Shown: positions 1 through 8,048, numbered from the stretch's first letter. The stretch: 32,624 nt of DNA from UBA1258 sp963643225 (GCA_963643225.1 CAVIIX010000021.1:1-32624); one strand, 5' to 3'. The notes: generated by a model not told the origin, from the letters alone. Numbers and translations: made by a program.

Positions 1-480
1 GCACCTCGTTCAAGAAAACCCACTGCCTAAAGGCAGTGGGTTTTCTTGAGCTTTTGTCAATGATATTCGCAATCCGCTTCGCTACTTGCTCATATAAAAG
101 CGGCACTACGTGCCTTACGAGGTACTTAGCTTGTAACAAAGCACCTCGTTCAAGAAAACCCACTGCCTAAAGGCAGTGGGTTTTCTTGAGCTTTTGTCAA
201 TGATATTCGCAATCCGCTTCGCTACTTGCTCATATAAAAGCGGCACTACGTGCCTTACGAGGTACTTAGCTTGTAACAAAGCACCTCGTTCAAGAAAACC
301 CACTGCCTAAAGGCAGTGGGTTTTCTTGAGCTTTTGTCAATGATATTCGCAATCCGCTTCGCTACTTGCTCATATAAAAGCGGCACTACGTGCCTTACGA
401 GGTACTTAGCTTGTAACAAAGCACCTCGTTCAAGAAAACCCACTGCCTAAAGGCAGTGGGTTTTCTTGAGCTTTTATAAA
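1..480 (+). repeat. Tandem array of an exact 140-bp palindrome-containing repeat
   Basis: Three identical 140-base units (1-140, 141-280, 281-420) are followed by a partial fourth that matches through 475 and then diverges (cttttgtcaa becomes cttttataaa). Each unit carries a near-perfect 40-base palindrome; in unit 1 it is 10-49, with a 19-bp stem and AA centre. Smaller possible hairpins follow: CCGCTT/AAGCGG (74-79 with 98-103), GGCAC-TAC-GTGCC (102-114) and ACGAGGT/ACCTCGT (117-123 with 143-149). The array lies 30 bases past the stop codon of the ACT-domain gene and could terminate that operon: read from the gene, the GC-rich stem is followed by TTTTCTT. Related copies lie at 30136-30282 (inverted) and 32345-32529. 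The 62-codon open frames inside the units look fortuitous. Copy number may be an assembly estimate. Confidence 0.93.
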
Positions 481-509
481 TTGCGTTGCAATTATGCCAA
501 TGATGCGTT

Positions 510-938
510 TTAGAAATTCTTTACTTCTTCTGTTGTAACAAAGTTAAAGCCTTTTCCCTTAAGAGCCTCATGGCATTTTTCTTTGTCGGAAGGCTTGATT
601 ACTATGCAGGCATTTTCGTCTTTGGTGGAAAGTGCATACATATATTCAATGTTAATGCCTTCAGATGAGATTTCTGATAAAACCTTCTGAAGGGAGCCAA
701 CGGTGTGTGGAAGCTTGATAGCAAGCACATCCGTTAAGTGAGCTGAAAGTCCGGCTACCTTAAGTTTTTCTTTGGCAGCATCTGCGTCAGACACTATCAT
801 GCGCAGCATACCGTAATCGGAAGTATCTGCAAGGCTTAAAGACACGATATTGATATTTTCATTGGTCAGTACCTGAAGCGCTGATTCCAAACGTCCGGCA
901 CTGTTTTCAAGAAAAACAGAAACCTGTTTAATAAACAT
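510..938 (-). CDS. Tandem ACT-domain protein, amino-acid-binding regulator
   Basis: The 142-residue protein consists of two consecutive ACT folds, roughly residues 1-68 (starting FIKQVSVFLENSAGRL) and 69-140 (starting VLAIKLPHTVGSLQKVL). ACT domains bind amino acids or related small acids allosterically. No enzyme domain is attached, so this is a stand-alone sensor, probably of an aromatic amino acid or aryl acid given its place as last gene of the ior-paaK operon. Stand-alone double-ACT proteins next to phenylacetate-CoA ligase genes are a familiar clostridial and archaeal arrangement. The ATG at 938 is chosen because GGAGG at 946-950 lies 7 bases upstream; a TTG at 944 would be only one base from it. 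The gap to paaK is 17 bases. The ligand is unknown. Confidence 0.85.
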   Translation of the reverse strand: MFIKQVSVFLENSAGRLESALQVLTNENINIVSLSLADTSDYGMLRMIVSDADAAKEKLKVAGLSAHLTDVLAIKLPHTVGSLQKVLSEISSEGINIEYMYALSTKDENACIVIKPSDKEKCHEALKGKGFNFVTTEEVKNF

Positions 939-955
939 ATGCAATCCTCCCCTGT

Positions 956-2260
956 TTATTCAAATACTCTCTTGTCTATTACGTGGACGCTCTTTCCGTC
1001 TACTCTTTCTAAGGTCTTAGGCTCTACAAGCTTTACCTTAACCGCAAGACCGATGGCAACTTTAATGGTGCCTTCAATCTTCTTTGTAAGCTTTTCAAGC
1101 TCTTTGATTTCGTCTGAGAAAAATCTCTCTTCCACTTCCACCTGTACTTCTATTGTGTCAAGATTATTTACTCTGTCCACAATAATCATATAATGAGGAA
1201 GAATGCCGTCCATTTCAAGTAAAGCCGACTCAATCTGCGAAGGGAATACGTTAACCCCTCTTAATATCAGCATGTCATCGGAACGGCCCTTAAATCTGGC
1301 AAGTCTTGCGGTAGTACGGCCGCATTCGCAGGGTGTTCTGTCGATGGAGGTTAAATCCTTTGTACGATATCTGATAAGAGGAATGCCCTCTTTTGTAAGC
1401 GTTGTAAATACAAGCTCGCCGAGTTCTCCGTCTGAAACGGGCTCTAAGGTTTTAGCTGAAATGATTTCAGGAAGGAAGTGATCCTCCTGAATGTGAAGAC
1501 CTCTGTGGAATTCACAATCGCAGGCAACGCCCGGACCCATAATTTCCGAAAGCCCGTAAATATCGTGACAGTTTATGTGAAGCTTTGCTTCGATTTCACG
1601 ACGCATGTTTTCGGTCCAGGGTTCAGCACCACAAATGGCGGTTTTTAATTTAATGTTATTGATTTCGCCTGTTTCGTTTAAGACTTCTGTTATGTGAAGC
1701 AAATAGGAAGGTGTACACATAATGCCTGTAGCGCCAAAGTCCTTCATCATGGTGATGAGCTTCTTTGTGTTGCCTGTAGACATAGGTACAACAGTTGCGC
1801 CGACGTTTTCAACGCCGTAATGCGCTCCAAGACCGCCGGTAAAGAGACCGTACCCGTAGGCCACCTGCACAATGTCGTTTTTGCCAAGGCCGCACTGAGT
1901 TAAAGCTCTTGATACACATTCAGCCCAGATTTCTATGTCATGGCGGGTATATCCCACAACCGTAGCCTTACCGGTGGTGCCGGAAGAGGCATGAATTCTT
2001 ACGATTTCAGACTGAGGTGCTGCAAAAAGACCGAAGGGATAGGTATCTCTTAAGTCGTCCTTGGTGGTGTAGGGAAGCTTTGTTAAATCCTCAAGTCCCT
2101 TTATATCACCTGGTTCAAGACCTGCCTGCTGCATTTTTTTACGGTAATATTCAACGTTATGATAAACGTAATTTACCTGCTTTACGAGACGCTTTCCCTG
2201 AAGGGTTGCCATCTCGTCTCTTGACATGCATTCTTTTGCTTCATTCCAAATTTTATTCAT
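956..2260 (-). CDS. paaK: Phenylacetate-CoA ligase family (aryl-acid CoA ligase)
   Basis: A 434-residue ANL-superfamily adenylating enzyme joining an arylacetate to CoA via an acyl-adenylate. Visible motifs: the ATP loop SSGTTGK at residues 92-98, GAEPW at 211-215, YGLSEI at 235-240, RYRTKDL at 297-303 and the C-terminal hinge region RGVNVFPSQIE at 334-344. Length is normal for PaaK. Cysteines at 248, 250, 311 and 313 (CDCEFH, CECGRT) may form the structural metal site seen in anaerobic PaaK-type ligases. It sits between iorB and the ACT gene, so the likely substrates are phenylacetate, 4-hydroxyphenylacetate or indoleacetate, linking it to the acyl-CoA made by IorAB. Whether it works toward acid activation or toward ATP formation cannot be read from sequence. 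The ribosome binding site is weak. Confidence 0.9.
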   Translation of the reverse strand: MNKIWNEAKECMSRDEMATLQGKRLVKQVNYVYHNVEYYRKKMQQAGLEPGDIKGLEDLTKLPYTTKDDLRDTYPFGLFAAPQSEIVRIHASSGTTGKATVVGYTRHDIEIWAECVSRALTQCGLGKNDIVQVAYGYGLFTGGLGAHYGVENVGATVVPMSTGNTKKLITMMKDFGATGIMCTPSYLLHITEVLNETGEINNIKLKTAICGAEPWTENMRREIEAKLHINCHDIYGLSEIMGPGVACDCEFHRGLHIQEDHFLPEIISAKTLEPVSDGELGELVFTTLTKEGIPLIRYRTKDLTSIDRTPCECGRTTARLARFKGRSDDMLILRGVNVFPSQIESALLEMDGILPHYMIIVDRVNNLDTIEVQVEVEERFFSDEIKELEKLTKKIEGTIKVAIGLAVKVKLVEPKTLERVDGKSVHVIDKRVFE

Positions 2261-2344
2261 TTTTAATTCTCGCTTTCTTTATGGTTGTTGCGGGACACGC
2301 ATCCACCCAAGCAAGGAATCCCTGATTAAATCCCTGCCTGGGAT

Positions 2345-2914
2345 CTAAAATTCGAATCCTTTAATGAAAGCTTCTTTGTTAATGTCAATTGTCTTGGCAG
2401 GAACGGTTTCTTCAATTACCTTAAGCCATTCTTCCTTCTTAAAGTCCATGTGCTTGGCAGCCATACCGAGTACGATAATGTTAAATACCTTTGAATTACC
2501 AAGCTTTAAGGCTTCTGACTGAGCATCAATTGAATAAACCTTATATTCCTTTGAAAGCTCTTCAATAATGTTTTCAGGATATTTTGCAGCTCCTGTTACA
2601 ACGGGCATTGGATCGATTCTTTGATCGTTTACAATTAAAACTCCGTCCTTTTTAAGAAACTGCTTATAGCGCATTGCTTCAAGTCTTTCAAATGCAATAA
2701 GTACGTCTGCCTGGCCTTCTTCTACGATAGGCTCTGCTACGTTCTCACCATATCTTACGAAGGTAACTACCGAGCCGCCTCTCTGCGCCATGCCGTGTAC
2801 CTCTGAAAGCTTAACGTCATAGCCTGCAGAAAGCATTATACCTCCTAAAATACGGCTTGTAAGCAAGGTTCCCTGACCGCCTACACCAACTATCATAATA
2901 TTCTTTGTTTCCAT
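2345..2914 (-). CDS. iorB: Indolepyruvate:ferredoxin oxidoreductase, beta subunit
   Basis: This 189-residue protein is the gamma-type domain subunit of a 2-oxoacid:ferredoxin oxidoreductase. It opens with METKNIMIVGVGGQGT, where the glycine-rich GVGGQG is the family signature, and continues with a typical LSEVHGMAQRGGSV segment. It pairs with IorA to convert aryl-2-oxoacids and CoA to arylacetyl-CoA, CO2 and reduced ferredoxin in the cytoplasm. The ATG at 2914 is preferred over an upstream in-frame start at 3016, which would overlap the iorA cysteine region in another frame. From 2914 the genes are 7 bases apart (iorA stop at 2922-2924) and the homology starts at once. An 84-base spacer separates it from paaK. 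Confidence 0.92.
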   Translation of the reverse strand: METKNIMIVGVGGQGTLLTSRILGGIMLSAGYDVKLSEVHGMAQRGGSVVTFVRYGENVAEPIVEEGQADVLIAFERLEAMRYKQFLKKDGVLIVNDQRIDPMPVVTGAAKYPENIIEELSKEYKVYSIDAQSEALKLGNSKVFNIIVLGMAAKHMDFKKEEWLKVIEETVPAKTIDINKEAFIKGFEF

Positions 2915-2921
2915 AATGACC

Positions 2922-4655
2922 CTACCTTTCCACGCAGTCAATGGCGTCGAACTTACACATCTGCCTGCACAGACCGCAGCCGTTACACATTGTTGCATCA
3001 ATTGAAATAGTGCCATCCTCGTTCTTTGTAAGAGCGGGACAACCGGGCTTTAAGCAGGCACCGCACTTCTTACACTTTTCAGGTAAGGGCTTACATACAT
3101 TAGGAAATTTCTGACCCTTAAGTAATGCACATGGAGCCTTGCATATAATAACAGAAACCGCATCACGCTGTGTTTCTTCTTTAATAACTTTTTTAAGCTT
3201 ATCCTGGTCGAAGGAAGAAACCTCTACTACATTATCGATACCCATAGCCTTGCAAAGGTTGTAAATATCGATAGCATAGGTGGGCTCACCCATTAAGGTC
3301 TTGCCTGTAGCGGCATGATCCTGATGACCTGTCATACCGGTAGTGGAATTATCCAAAATCATAACCGTACCGGTTGCTTTATTATAAACCATGTTCATAA
3401 GGGAGTTAACACCGGTATGTAAGAAGGTTGAATCGCCGATAACAGCAACCCAGTTCTTTACATATTCGCTTCCCTTAGCCTTCTCCATACCGTGAAGTGT
3501 GGAAATGGAAGAACCCATACAAACTGCTGTATCTACTACATTAAGAGGAGCAACAGCACCAAGTGTGTAGCATCCGATATCGCCTGCCGCATGAAGCTTT
3601 AAATTCTTTAAAGCTGTATATACACTTCTGTGAGGGCAGCCGGGGCAGAGAATCGGAGGACGTGCAGGCACATCAGAGGCCTTCACCTTTGACTCTTCAT
3701 TAAATAAAACCTTTCTTAACATGTTGGCTGAATATTCTCCCTGTACGGTAAATACTTCCTTACCTATACATTCAATACCCATAGCCTTAACCTGTTCTTC
3801 GATAACAGGCTCAAGTTCTTCAAAAATATAAAGCTTATCTACCTTTGATGCAAATTCCTTAATTAAAGCCTTAGGAAGAGGGTTTAATAAACCAAGCTTT
3901 AATACAGAAGCCTTGGGACATACTTCCTTAACATACTGATATGCAATACCGGAAGTAATAAAGCCAAGCTTTGTATCACCCATTTCCATTCTGTTAATGG
4001 ACATTAATGACGCATCCTTTTCCATTTCCTTAAGGCGCTTTTCTACATATATATGACGCTGCTTTGCCATACCTGGCATCATAACGTTTTTAGCTGCATT
4101 TCTTTCGTAGGGCTTATCTACAGGCTCTACTCTGTCTTCCAATGTGACAAGACCCTGGGAATGTCCCAAACGGGTAGTTGTGCGCATAATAATGGGAGTA
4201 TCGTATTTTTCTGATAATTCAAAAGCAAGCTTGATATAGTCCTTAGCTTCCTGAGAATCGGAAGGCTCGATAACCGGCACCATTGCAGCTCTTGCAATCA
4301 TTCTTGTATCCTGCTCGTTTTGCGAGGAATAAAGACCGGGATCGTCTGCCACAACAAGCACCATACCACCGTTAACTCCGATATAGGAAACGGTATATAA
4401 TGGGTCACTTGCCACATTTAATCCAACATGCTTCATAGAACACATTGAACGTACGCCTGACATGGAGGCACCGATTGCCACTTCACAGGCAACCTTTTCA
4501 TTAGGGCTCCATTCACAGTAAATTTCTTTGTAATTAACAAGGTTTTCACTGATTTCAGTACTGGGAGTACCGGGATATGCAGCCGAAACCTTTACACCTG
4601 CTTCATATGCACCGCGTGCGATTGCGGCATTACCAAGCATAATCTTCTTTTCCAC
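2922..4655 (-). CDS. iorA: Indolepyruvate:ferredoxin oxidoreductase, alpha subunit
   Basis: This 577-residue catalytic subunit has the pyrimidine-binding domain first (AYPGTPSTEI at residues 26-35) and the thiamine-diphosphate-binding domain later: CPGCPHR at 337-343, GDIGCYTLG at 358-366, GDST at 407-410 and DNSTTGMTGHQ at 435-445. A C-terminal ferredoxin domain (528-573) carries two cysteine clusters, CKKCGACLKPGC and CNGCGLCRQMC, for two [4Fe-4S] clusters; the first has the altered CxxCxxCxxxxxC spacing common in IorA. Length and domain order match full-length IorA. Translation begins at GTG 4655, with AAAGGT about nine bases upstream. It is the first gene of the operon. Its substrates are expected to be transaminated Phe, Tyr and Trp (phenyl-, hydroxyphenyl- and indolepyruvate). 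Confidence 0.94.
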   Translation of the reverse strand: MEKKIMLGNAAIARGAYEAGVKVSAAYPGTPSTEISENLVNYKEIYCEWSPNEKVACEVAIGASMSGVRSMCSMKHVGLNVASDPLYTVSYIGVNGGMVLVVADDPGLYSSQNEQDTRMIARAAMVPVIEPSDSQEAKDYIKLAFELSEKYDTPIIMRTTTRLGHSQGLVTLEDRVEPVDKPYERNAAKNVMMPGMAKQRHIYVEKRLKEMEKDASLMSINRMEMGDTKLGFITSGIAYQYVKEVCPKASVLKLGLLNPLPKALIKEFASKVDKLYIFEELEPVIEEQVKAMGIECIGKEVFTVQGEYSANMLRKVLFNEESKVKASDVPARPPILCPGCPHRSVYTALKNLKLHAAGDIGCYTLGAVAPLNVVDTAVCMGSSISTLHGMEKAKGSEYVKNWVAVIGDSTFLHTGVNSLMNMVYNKATGTVMILDNSTTGMTGHQDHAATGKTLMGEPTYAIDIYNLCKAMGIDNVVEVSSFDQDKLKKVIKEETQRDAVSVIICKAPCALLKGQKFPNVCKPLPEKCKKCGACLKPGCPALTKNEDGTISIDATMCNGCGLCRQMCKFDAIDCVER

Positions 4656-4705
4656 TGTTATCTTACCTTTCTTAACACTTTAGTAGTTTAAACCATTGAT
4701 TTAGA

Positions 4706-4734
4706 ATTTTAGCATTAGGGCTATTCTATGTCAA
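4706..4734 (-). promoter_or_regulatory. Promoter of the ior-paaK operon
   Basis: On the minus strand a perfect -35 TTGACA (4734-4729) is followed, after exactly 17 bases, by TAAAAT (4711-4706), preceded by TG plus one base (extended -10). The start of transcription should be near 4699, giving a leader of about 44 bases before iorA. Confidence 0.8.
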
Positions 4735-4758
4735 GACCTACCTATAAAGATGTGGCTG

Positions 4759-5427
4759 TCACATTAAAAATGGATATGTGGAAATTAATATCTGGCCTCC
4801 AAAGTAAAATAACAGGGAAATTAAGGACCATGAAAAGGTACTGCCACAGGCTTTGTTTCTGGCAAGAAGCCAGTCAGATATTACTAAGAAACAGGCGCCG
4901 GTTCCTAACAGCACAAGGGCCGGACTACCCGTTAAAATTAACGGAACCGCTAATGCAAAGGAACCGCTTATGGCAAGATTGTAGGCTACAAGTAAGGTCC
5001 TGTATTTTTTAGAAAGTTTTGTCTTTGTAAGCAATGTTCCGGTTCCCACCATTACGGCATATACCGCCAAAGAAACATAGGAAATACTTCCGTTAAGCTC
5101 AAAAAGGGCAAATACGTAAATAATGTGACCAATAAAAAAAAGTGCACCGCCCCGTATGAATTTAATTTCAAGTATAATGTCGCCGAAGGCACAGAAGGTC
5201 ATAGCCAGAACTAAAATCCAGTTTACATAGGTAACCGTTCCTTCAAGGGATTTTAAGGATGTGCCAAACAGCAAAATCAAATAGGGAAGTCCTATGCACA
5301 CACCCTTCCACACAAGCTTTCTTGCCCTTGGAGTGTGGTCATATTTACATCTTGTGTATTTTGGTACAAAAAGCAAGATATCCGCAATATATATAATTGT
5401 AATAATCAAAGCATAAACATTTGACAT
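4759..5427 (-). CDS. YhhN-family membrane protein (lysoplasmalogenase-like)
   Basis: The 222-residue protein is almost entirely hydrophobic, with about seven or eight membrane segments. The YhhN/TMEM86 family features are visible: FGDIILEIKF followed by FFIGHIIYVF in the middle, and ISDWLLARNK near the C-terminus, with the acidic residues inside membrane segments. Animal TMEM86 proteins hydrolyse lysoplasmalogens. The bacterial role is less certain, although clostridia do make plasmalogens, so a lysoplasmalogenase is plausible. It begins 7 bases after the stop of the diguanylate cyclase gene and is probably co-transcribed with it. The ior promoter lies just beyond its stop codon, so a read-through transcript would enter iorA. 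Confidence 0.72.
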   Translation of the reverse strand: MSNVYALIITIIYIADILLFVPKYTRCKYDHTPRARKLVWKGVCIGLPYLILLFGTSLKSLEGTVTYVNWILVLAMTFCAFGDIILEIKFIRGGALFFIGHIIYVFALFELNGSISYVSLAVYAVMVGTGTLLTKTKLSKKYRTLLVAYNLAISGSFALAVPLILTGSPALVLLGTGACFLVISDWLLARNKACGSTFSWSLISLLFYFGGQILISTYPFLM

Positions 5428-5434
5428 TTGACGC

Positions 5435-6577
5435 CTACTCTTCTATTGAATTATCGTACATTTCAACTCTGTCTCTGCCTTTTCTTTTGGCTTCATATAC
5501 AGCTCTGTCGGCATTTGAATAAAGCTTTGAGGCAGTATCCTCTGCCCCTGCCGCGTTCATGTAAATACCTATACTTACGGTTGAAAAAAGTCCCTTGTCG
5601 CTTTCGGGGTGAGGAAGCTGTTTAACGGATGCTCTTATTTCCTCTGCTACATAACGTGGCGAAATATCCGGATTTAAAATCCAGAATGCCATAAATTCTT
5701 CACCGCCGATACGTGAAATCGTAATATCGTATTTTTCATTTACAGTACAAAGGAGACTGCCAAGATTTTCCAAAAGCTTATCCCCTTCCGGATGACCATA
5801 GGTATCGTTAAAGCGTTTAAAATAGTCAAGATCCATAATCATGCAGACTATTTCCTTATTTAGAATGCTTGCTCTGGCCGCCATTACTTCAAGCTTGTCA
5901 AAAGCATTGCGACGATTTAAAAGACCGGTTAAGGGATCCGTACAGCTTGACAAATATAACTGTGAATTATTTCTTTCTATTAATTCAATGGATTCCTCGT
6001 GTTCGTATTTTGTGCGGGCCTTTTTCCAGGAAATTATTAAAGCCATAACCGAGGATGTTCCTATATTAAAGGCATCAAACATTAAAACCGAATGGTCTTT
6101 AAATATAAAGCCTGTTGTAAAGAAAATTATATTTCCCATTAATAAAAGGCATAAATTTTTTACGGGTGTTAAATCAAAAGAAACCTGAGTGATTAAAACA
6201 GCCCCTACCATTAAGGCTGCGTAATTGCTGGTGTAATAGGTGCCGATAAAGGTTACCATCAGATAAAAGATGATTTCAAATATAAAAATTATATTGTCTA
6301 CAGTGCGTGACAATTTGTCTGAACCGTTCTTTTTTAAATCATTTGAAATATATGTTATTAAAAAGCACGCAGCAGAAGTAGACACCAGCACAATGTTTTT
6401 TACCAGATTATAATTAAAAAACATCAAAAGTGCAGAGGATACAAAGGTAAGCACTCCAAGTACAAGGCATTCCACATAGAGAATTCTCAAATTATCAAAA
6501 GCAACTCTGTCGGCAAAGGCTAAAAGTGTTTCTTTTGAGAGGCCCAAATACTTCCAGTTATTAAACTTTTTCTTCAT
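5435..6577 (-). CDS. Membrane diguanylate cyclase (GGDEF)
   Basis: This 380-residue protein has about six N-terminal membrane segments (residues 37-183) and a C-terminal GGDEF domain (about 210-375). The domain contains DPLTGLLNRR (214-223), the metal-binding MDLDYFK (248-254), the N-DTYGHPEGD stretch and an intact GGEEF active site (291-295), so it should make c-di-GMP from two GTP. The inhibitory I-site RxxD expected five residues before GGEEF is absent (KYDI instead), so classical product feedback is unlikely. The membrane part resembles no sensor I can name. It heads a two-gene unit with the YhhN-family gene. Its opposing enzyme may be the EAL protein at 20863-23133. Confidence 0.9.
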   Translation of the reverse strand: MKKKFNNWKYLGLSKETLLAFADRVAFDNLRILYVECLVLGVLTFVSSALLMFFNYNLVKNIVLVSTSAACFLITYISNDLKKNGSDKLSRTVDNIIFIFEIIFYLMVTFIGTYYTSNYAALMVGAVLITQVSFDLTPVKNLCLLLMGNIIFFTTGFIFKDHSVLMFDAFNIGTSSVMALIISWKKARTKYEHEESIELIERNNSQLYLSSCTDPLTGLLNRRNAFDKLEVMAARASILNKEIVCMIMDLDYFKRFNDTYGHPEGDKLLENLGSLLCTVNEKYDITISRIGGEEFMAFWILNPDISPRYVAEEIRASVKQLPHPESDKGLFSTVSIGIYMNAAGAEDTASKLYSNADRAVYEAKRKGRDRVEMYDNSIEE

Positions 6578-6597
6578 AATTTAAAAAGCTCCGTCAT
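6574..6597 (-). promoter_or_regulatory. Seven-codon upstream ORF overlapping the GGDEF start
   Basis: Between the promoter and the diguanylate cyclase start there is ATG at 6597, preceded five bases upstream by AAAAGG. It encodes MTELFKL and ends in a TGA whose first two bases lie inside the cyclase ATG (ATGA, 6577-6574). The cyclase's own GGAG is 11 bases from its ATG and lies inside this frame. The layout suggests translational coupling, but whether it is translated is not known. Confidence 0.45.
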
Positions 6598-6616
6598 TTT
6601 TTCCTTTTACTTCTTA

Positions 6617-6645
6617 ATTATAATAATCTTTTAAAATTATATCAA
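6617..6645 (-). promoter_or_regulatory. Promoter of the diguanylate cyclase gene
   Basis: Minus-strand TTGATA (6645-6640), a 17-base spacer and a perfect TATAAT (6622-6617). Transcription should begin near 6610, about 33 bases before the cyclase ATG and just ahead of the seven-codon ORF. Confidence 0.75.
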
Positions 6646-6744
6646 GTGCTCTAAAAGCCCTTCGTTTCTGCAAAATTTTAAAATTTTAAAGCACGACAGT
6701 GTCACGCTTTAAAGAAAAAAACTGTCATAATGTAAAACTTTACC

Positions 6745-6773
6745 TTGACAAAGTGCTTTTTATAGTTTATAGT
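6745..6773 (+). promoter_or_regulatory. Promoter of the liv operon
   Basis: TTGACA at 6745-6750, a 17-base spacer and TATAGT at 6768-6773 form a near-consensus housekeeping promoter reading toward livJ. A start near 6780 gives a leader of about 83 bases. Confidence 0.82.
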
Positions 6774-6779
6774 ACGTGA

Positions 6780-6862
6780 CTAAAGGTACTAAAAATTTAA
6801 ATGCGAAGGTACTAAAAACATTTACCGGGGATAATCCCCAATATATTTTCGGAGGAAAAGTT
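6780..6862 (+). promoter_or_regulatory. livJ leader with direct repeat and hairpin
   Basis: The presumed untranslated leader holds a 13-base direct repeat (aaggtactaaaaa at 6783-6795 and 6806-6818, 23 bases apart) and a small hairpin GGGGA-TAA-TCCCC at 6827-6839. A strong ribosome binding site, GGAGG (6851-6855), follows. The repeats could be a protein or RNA-structure target; I recognise no known riboswitch. Confidence 0.4.
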
Positions 6863-8020
6863 ATGAAGAAATTTACAAAAGTAACAGCTCTTGTACTGAC
6901 TTTAGCAATGGCAGCCGGCACAATGGCAGGATGCGGAAGTCAGGCTTCAGATTCATCGGCATTTAAAATCGGCGGCATAGGCCCTATCACCGGCGGTGCT
7001 GCAGTATACGGCCAGGCAGTTATGAACGGTGCCCAGATTGCAGTTGACGAAATCAACGCAGCAGGCGGCATCAATGGTTGCCAGATTGAATTCAATTTTG
7101 CAGATGACGAGCACGACGCTGAAAAGGCAGTTAACGCTTACAACACATTACTTGACTGGAACATGCAGATTCTTATGGGTACAGTTACTTCCACTCCCTG
7201 TATCGCAGTTGTAGACAAGACACACACAGACAACATTTTCCAGATTACACCTTCAGGTACTGCTACAGAAGCTATTGCCTACGACAATGCCTTCAGAGTA
7301 TGCTTCTCGGATCCTAACCAGGGTACAGCTTCTGCTCAGTACATCGGTTCACACAACCTTGCTACAAAGGTAGCTGTTATCTTCAACAGCTCTGATTCTT
7401 ATTCTTCAGGTATTAAGGATAACTTCGTTGCTGAAAGTGCCAACCAGGGCTTTGAAGTAGTTGCAACAGAGGCCTTCACAGATGATACAGCTACAGACTT
7501 CACAACCCAGTTACAGGCAGCTGTAGACGCAAAGGCAGACCTTGTATTCCTTCCTATTTACTATCAGGCAGCTTCCTTAATTCTTACTCAGGCAGCACAG
7601 AAGGGTATCGAGGTTAACTTCTTTGGTTGTGACGGTCTTGACGGACTTTTAGGTCTTGACGGTTTCGATGATTCCCTTGCAGAAGGCGTTCTTCTTTTAA
7701 CACCCTTCTCGGCAACCTCTACCGAAGAAAAGACAGCTTCTTTCGTAGCAAAGTATGTTGAAAAGTTTGGTGAAACCCCCAATCAGTTTGCTGCTGATGC
7801 TTACGATGCAATCTACATCATTAAGGCTGCTTGTGAAAAGGCTAATGTAACACCTTCAAATTCAGCTTCTGAAATTTGTGATGCCTTAAAGACTTCTATG
7901 ACTCAGATTACTTATTCAGGTATTACCGGCACAGACATCACCTGGGGTGCTGATGGCGAGCCTAACAAAGCTCCTATCGTAGTAGAAATCAAGAACGGCC
8001 AGTACGAAATCTTACAGTAA
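6863..8020 (+). CDS. livJ: Branched-chain amino acid ABC transporter substrate-binding lipoprotein
   Basis: A 385-residue type I periplasmic-binding-protein homologue. The first 24 residues are a lipoprotein signal: charged MKK, a hydrophobic run and the lipobox MAGC with the lipidated cysteine at 24. The mature part starts FKIGGIGPITGGAAVYGQ and has the LivJ/ABC-type pattern GAQIAVDEINAAGGINGC and later DPNQGTASAQYI. It should capture leucine, isoleucine, valine or a related amino acid outside the membrane and deliver it to LivHMGF. The ATG at 6863, 7 bases after GGAGG, is used; an earlier in-frame start at 6776 lies upstream of the transcription start and would bury the signal peptide. Specificity cannot be fixed from sequence. 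Confidence 0.92.
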   Translation: MKKFTKVTALVLTLAMAAGTMAGCGSQASDSSAFKIGGIGPITGGAAVYGQAVMNGAQIAVDEINAAGGINGCQIEFNFADDEHDAEKAVNAYNTLLDWNMQILMGTVTSTPCIAVVDKTHTDNIFQITPSGTATEAIAYDNAFRVCFSDPNQGTASAQYIGSHNLATKVAVIFNSSDSYSSGIKDNFVAESANQGFEVVATEAFTDDTATDFTTQLQAAVDAKADLVFLPIYYQAASLILTQAAQKGIEVNFFGCDGLDGLLGLDGFDDSLAEGVLLLTPFSATSTEEKTASFVAKYVEKFGETPNQFAADAYDAIYIIKAACEKANVTPSNSASEICDALKTSMTQITYSGITGTDITWGADGEPNKAPIVVEIKNGQYEILQ

Positions 8021-8048
8021 TCATTTGATTTTTGATTATCTTATCCCA

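Noticed and set aside
115..443. Two identical 62-codon minus-strand ORFs in the tandem array
   Set aside because: They are the same frame repeated by the 140-bp unit, cross the palindrome, have no ribosome binding site and resemble no protein; they reflect the repeat, not a gene.
1..480. CRISPR array
   Set aside because: The period is 140 bases and the sequences between palindromes are identical, not unique spacers; no cas genes are present.
2261..2344. Regulatory hairpin between iorB and paaK
   Set aside because: The spacer contains only short imperfect repeats of tccctg/caggga without a convincing stem or T-run.
4728..5012. Plus-strand 94-codon ORF
   Set aside because: It is antisense to the YhhN-family gene and the ior promoter, lacks a ribosome binding site and shows no protein-like pattern.
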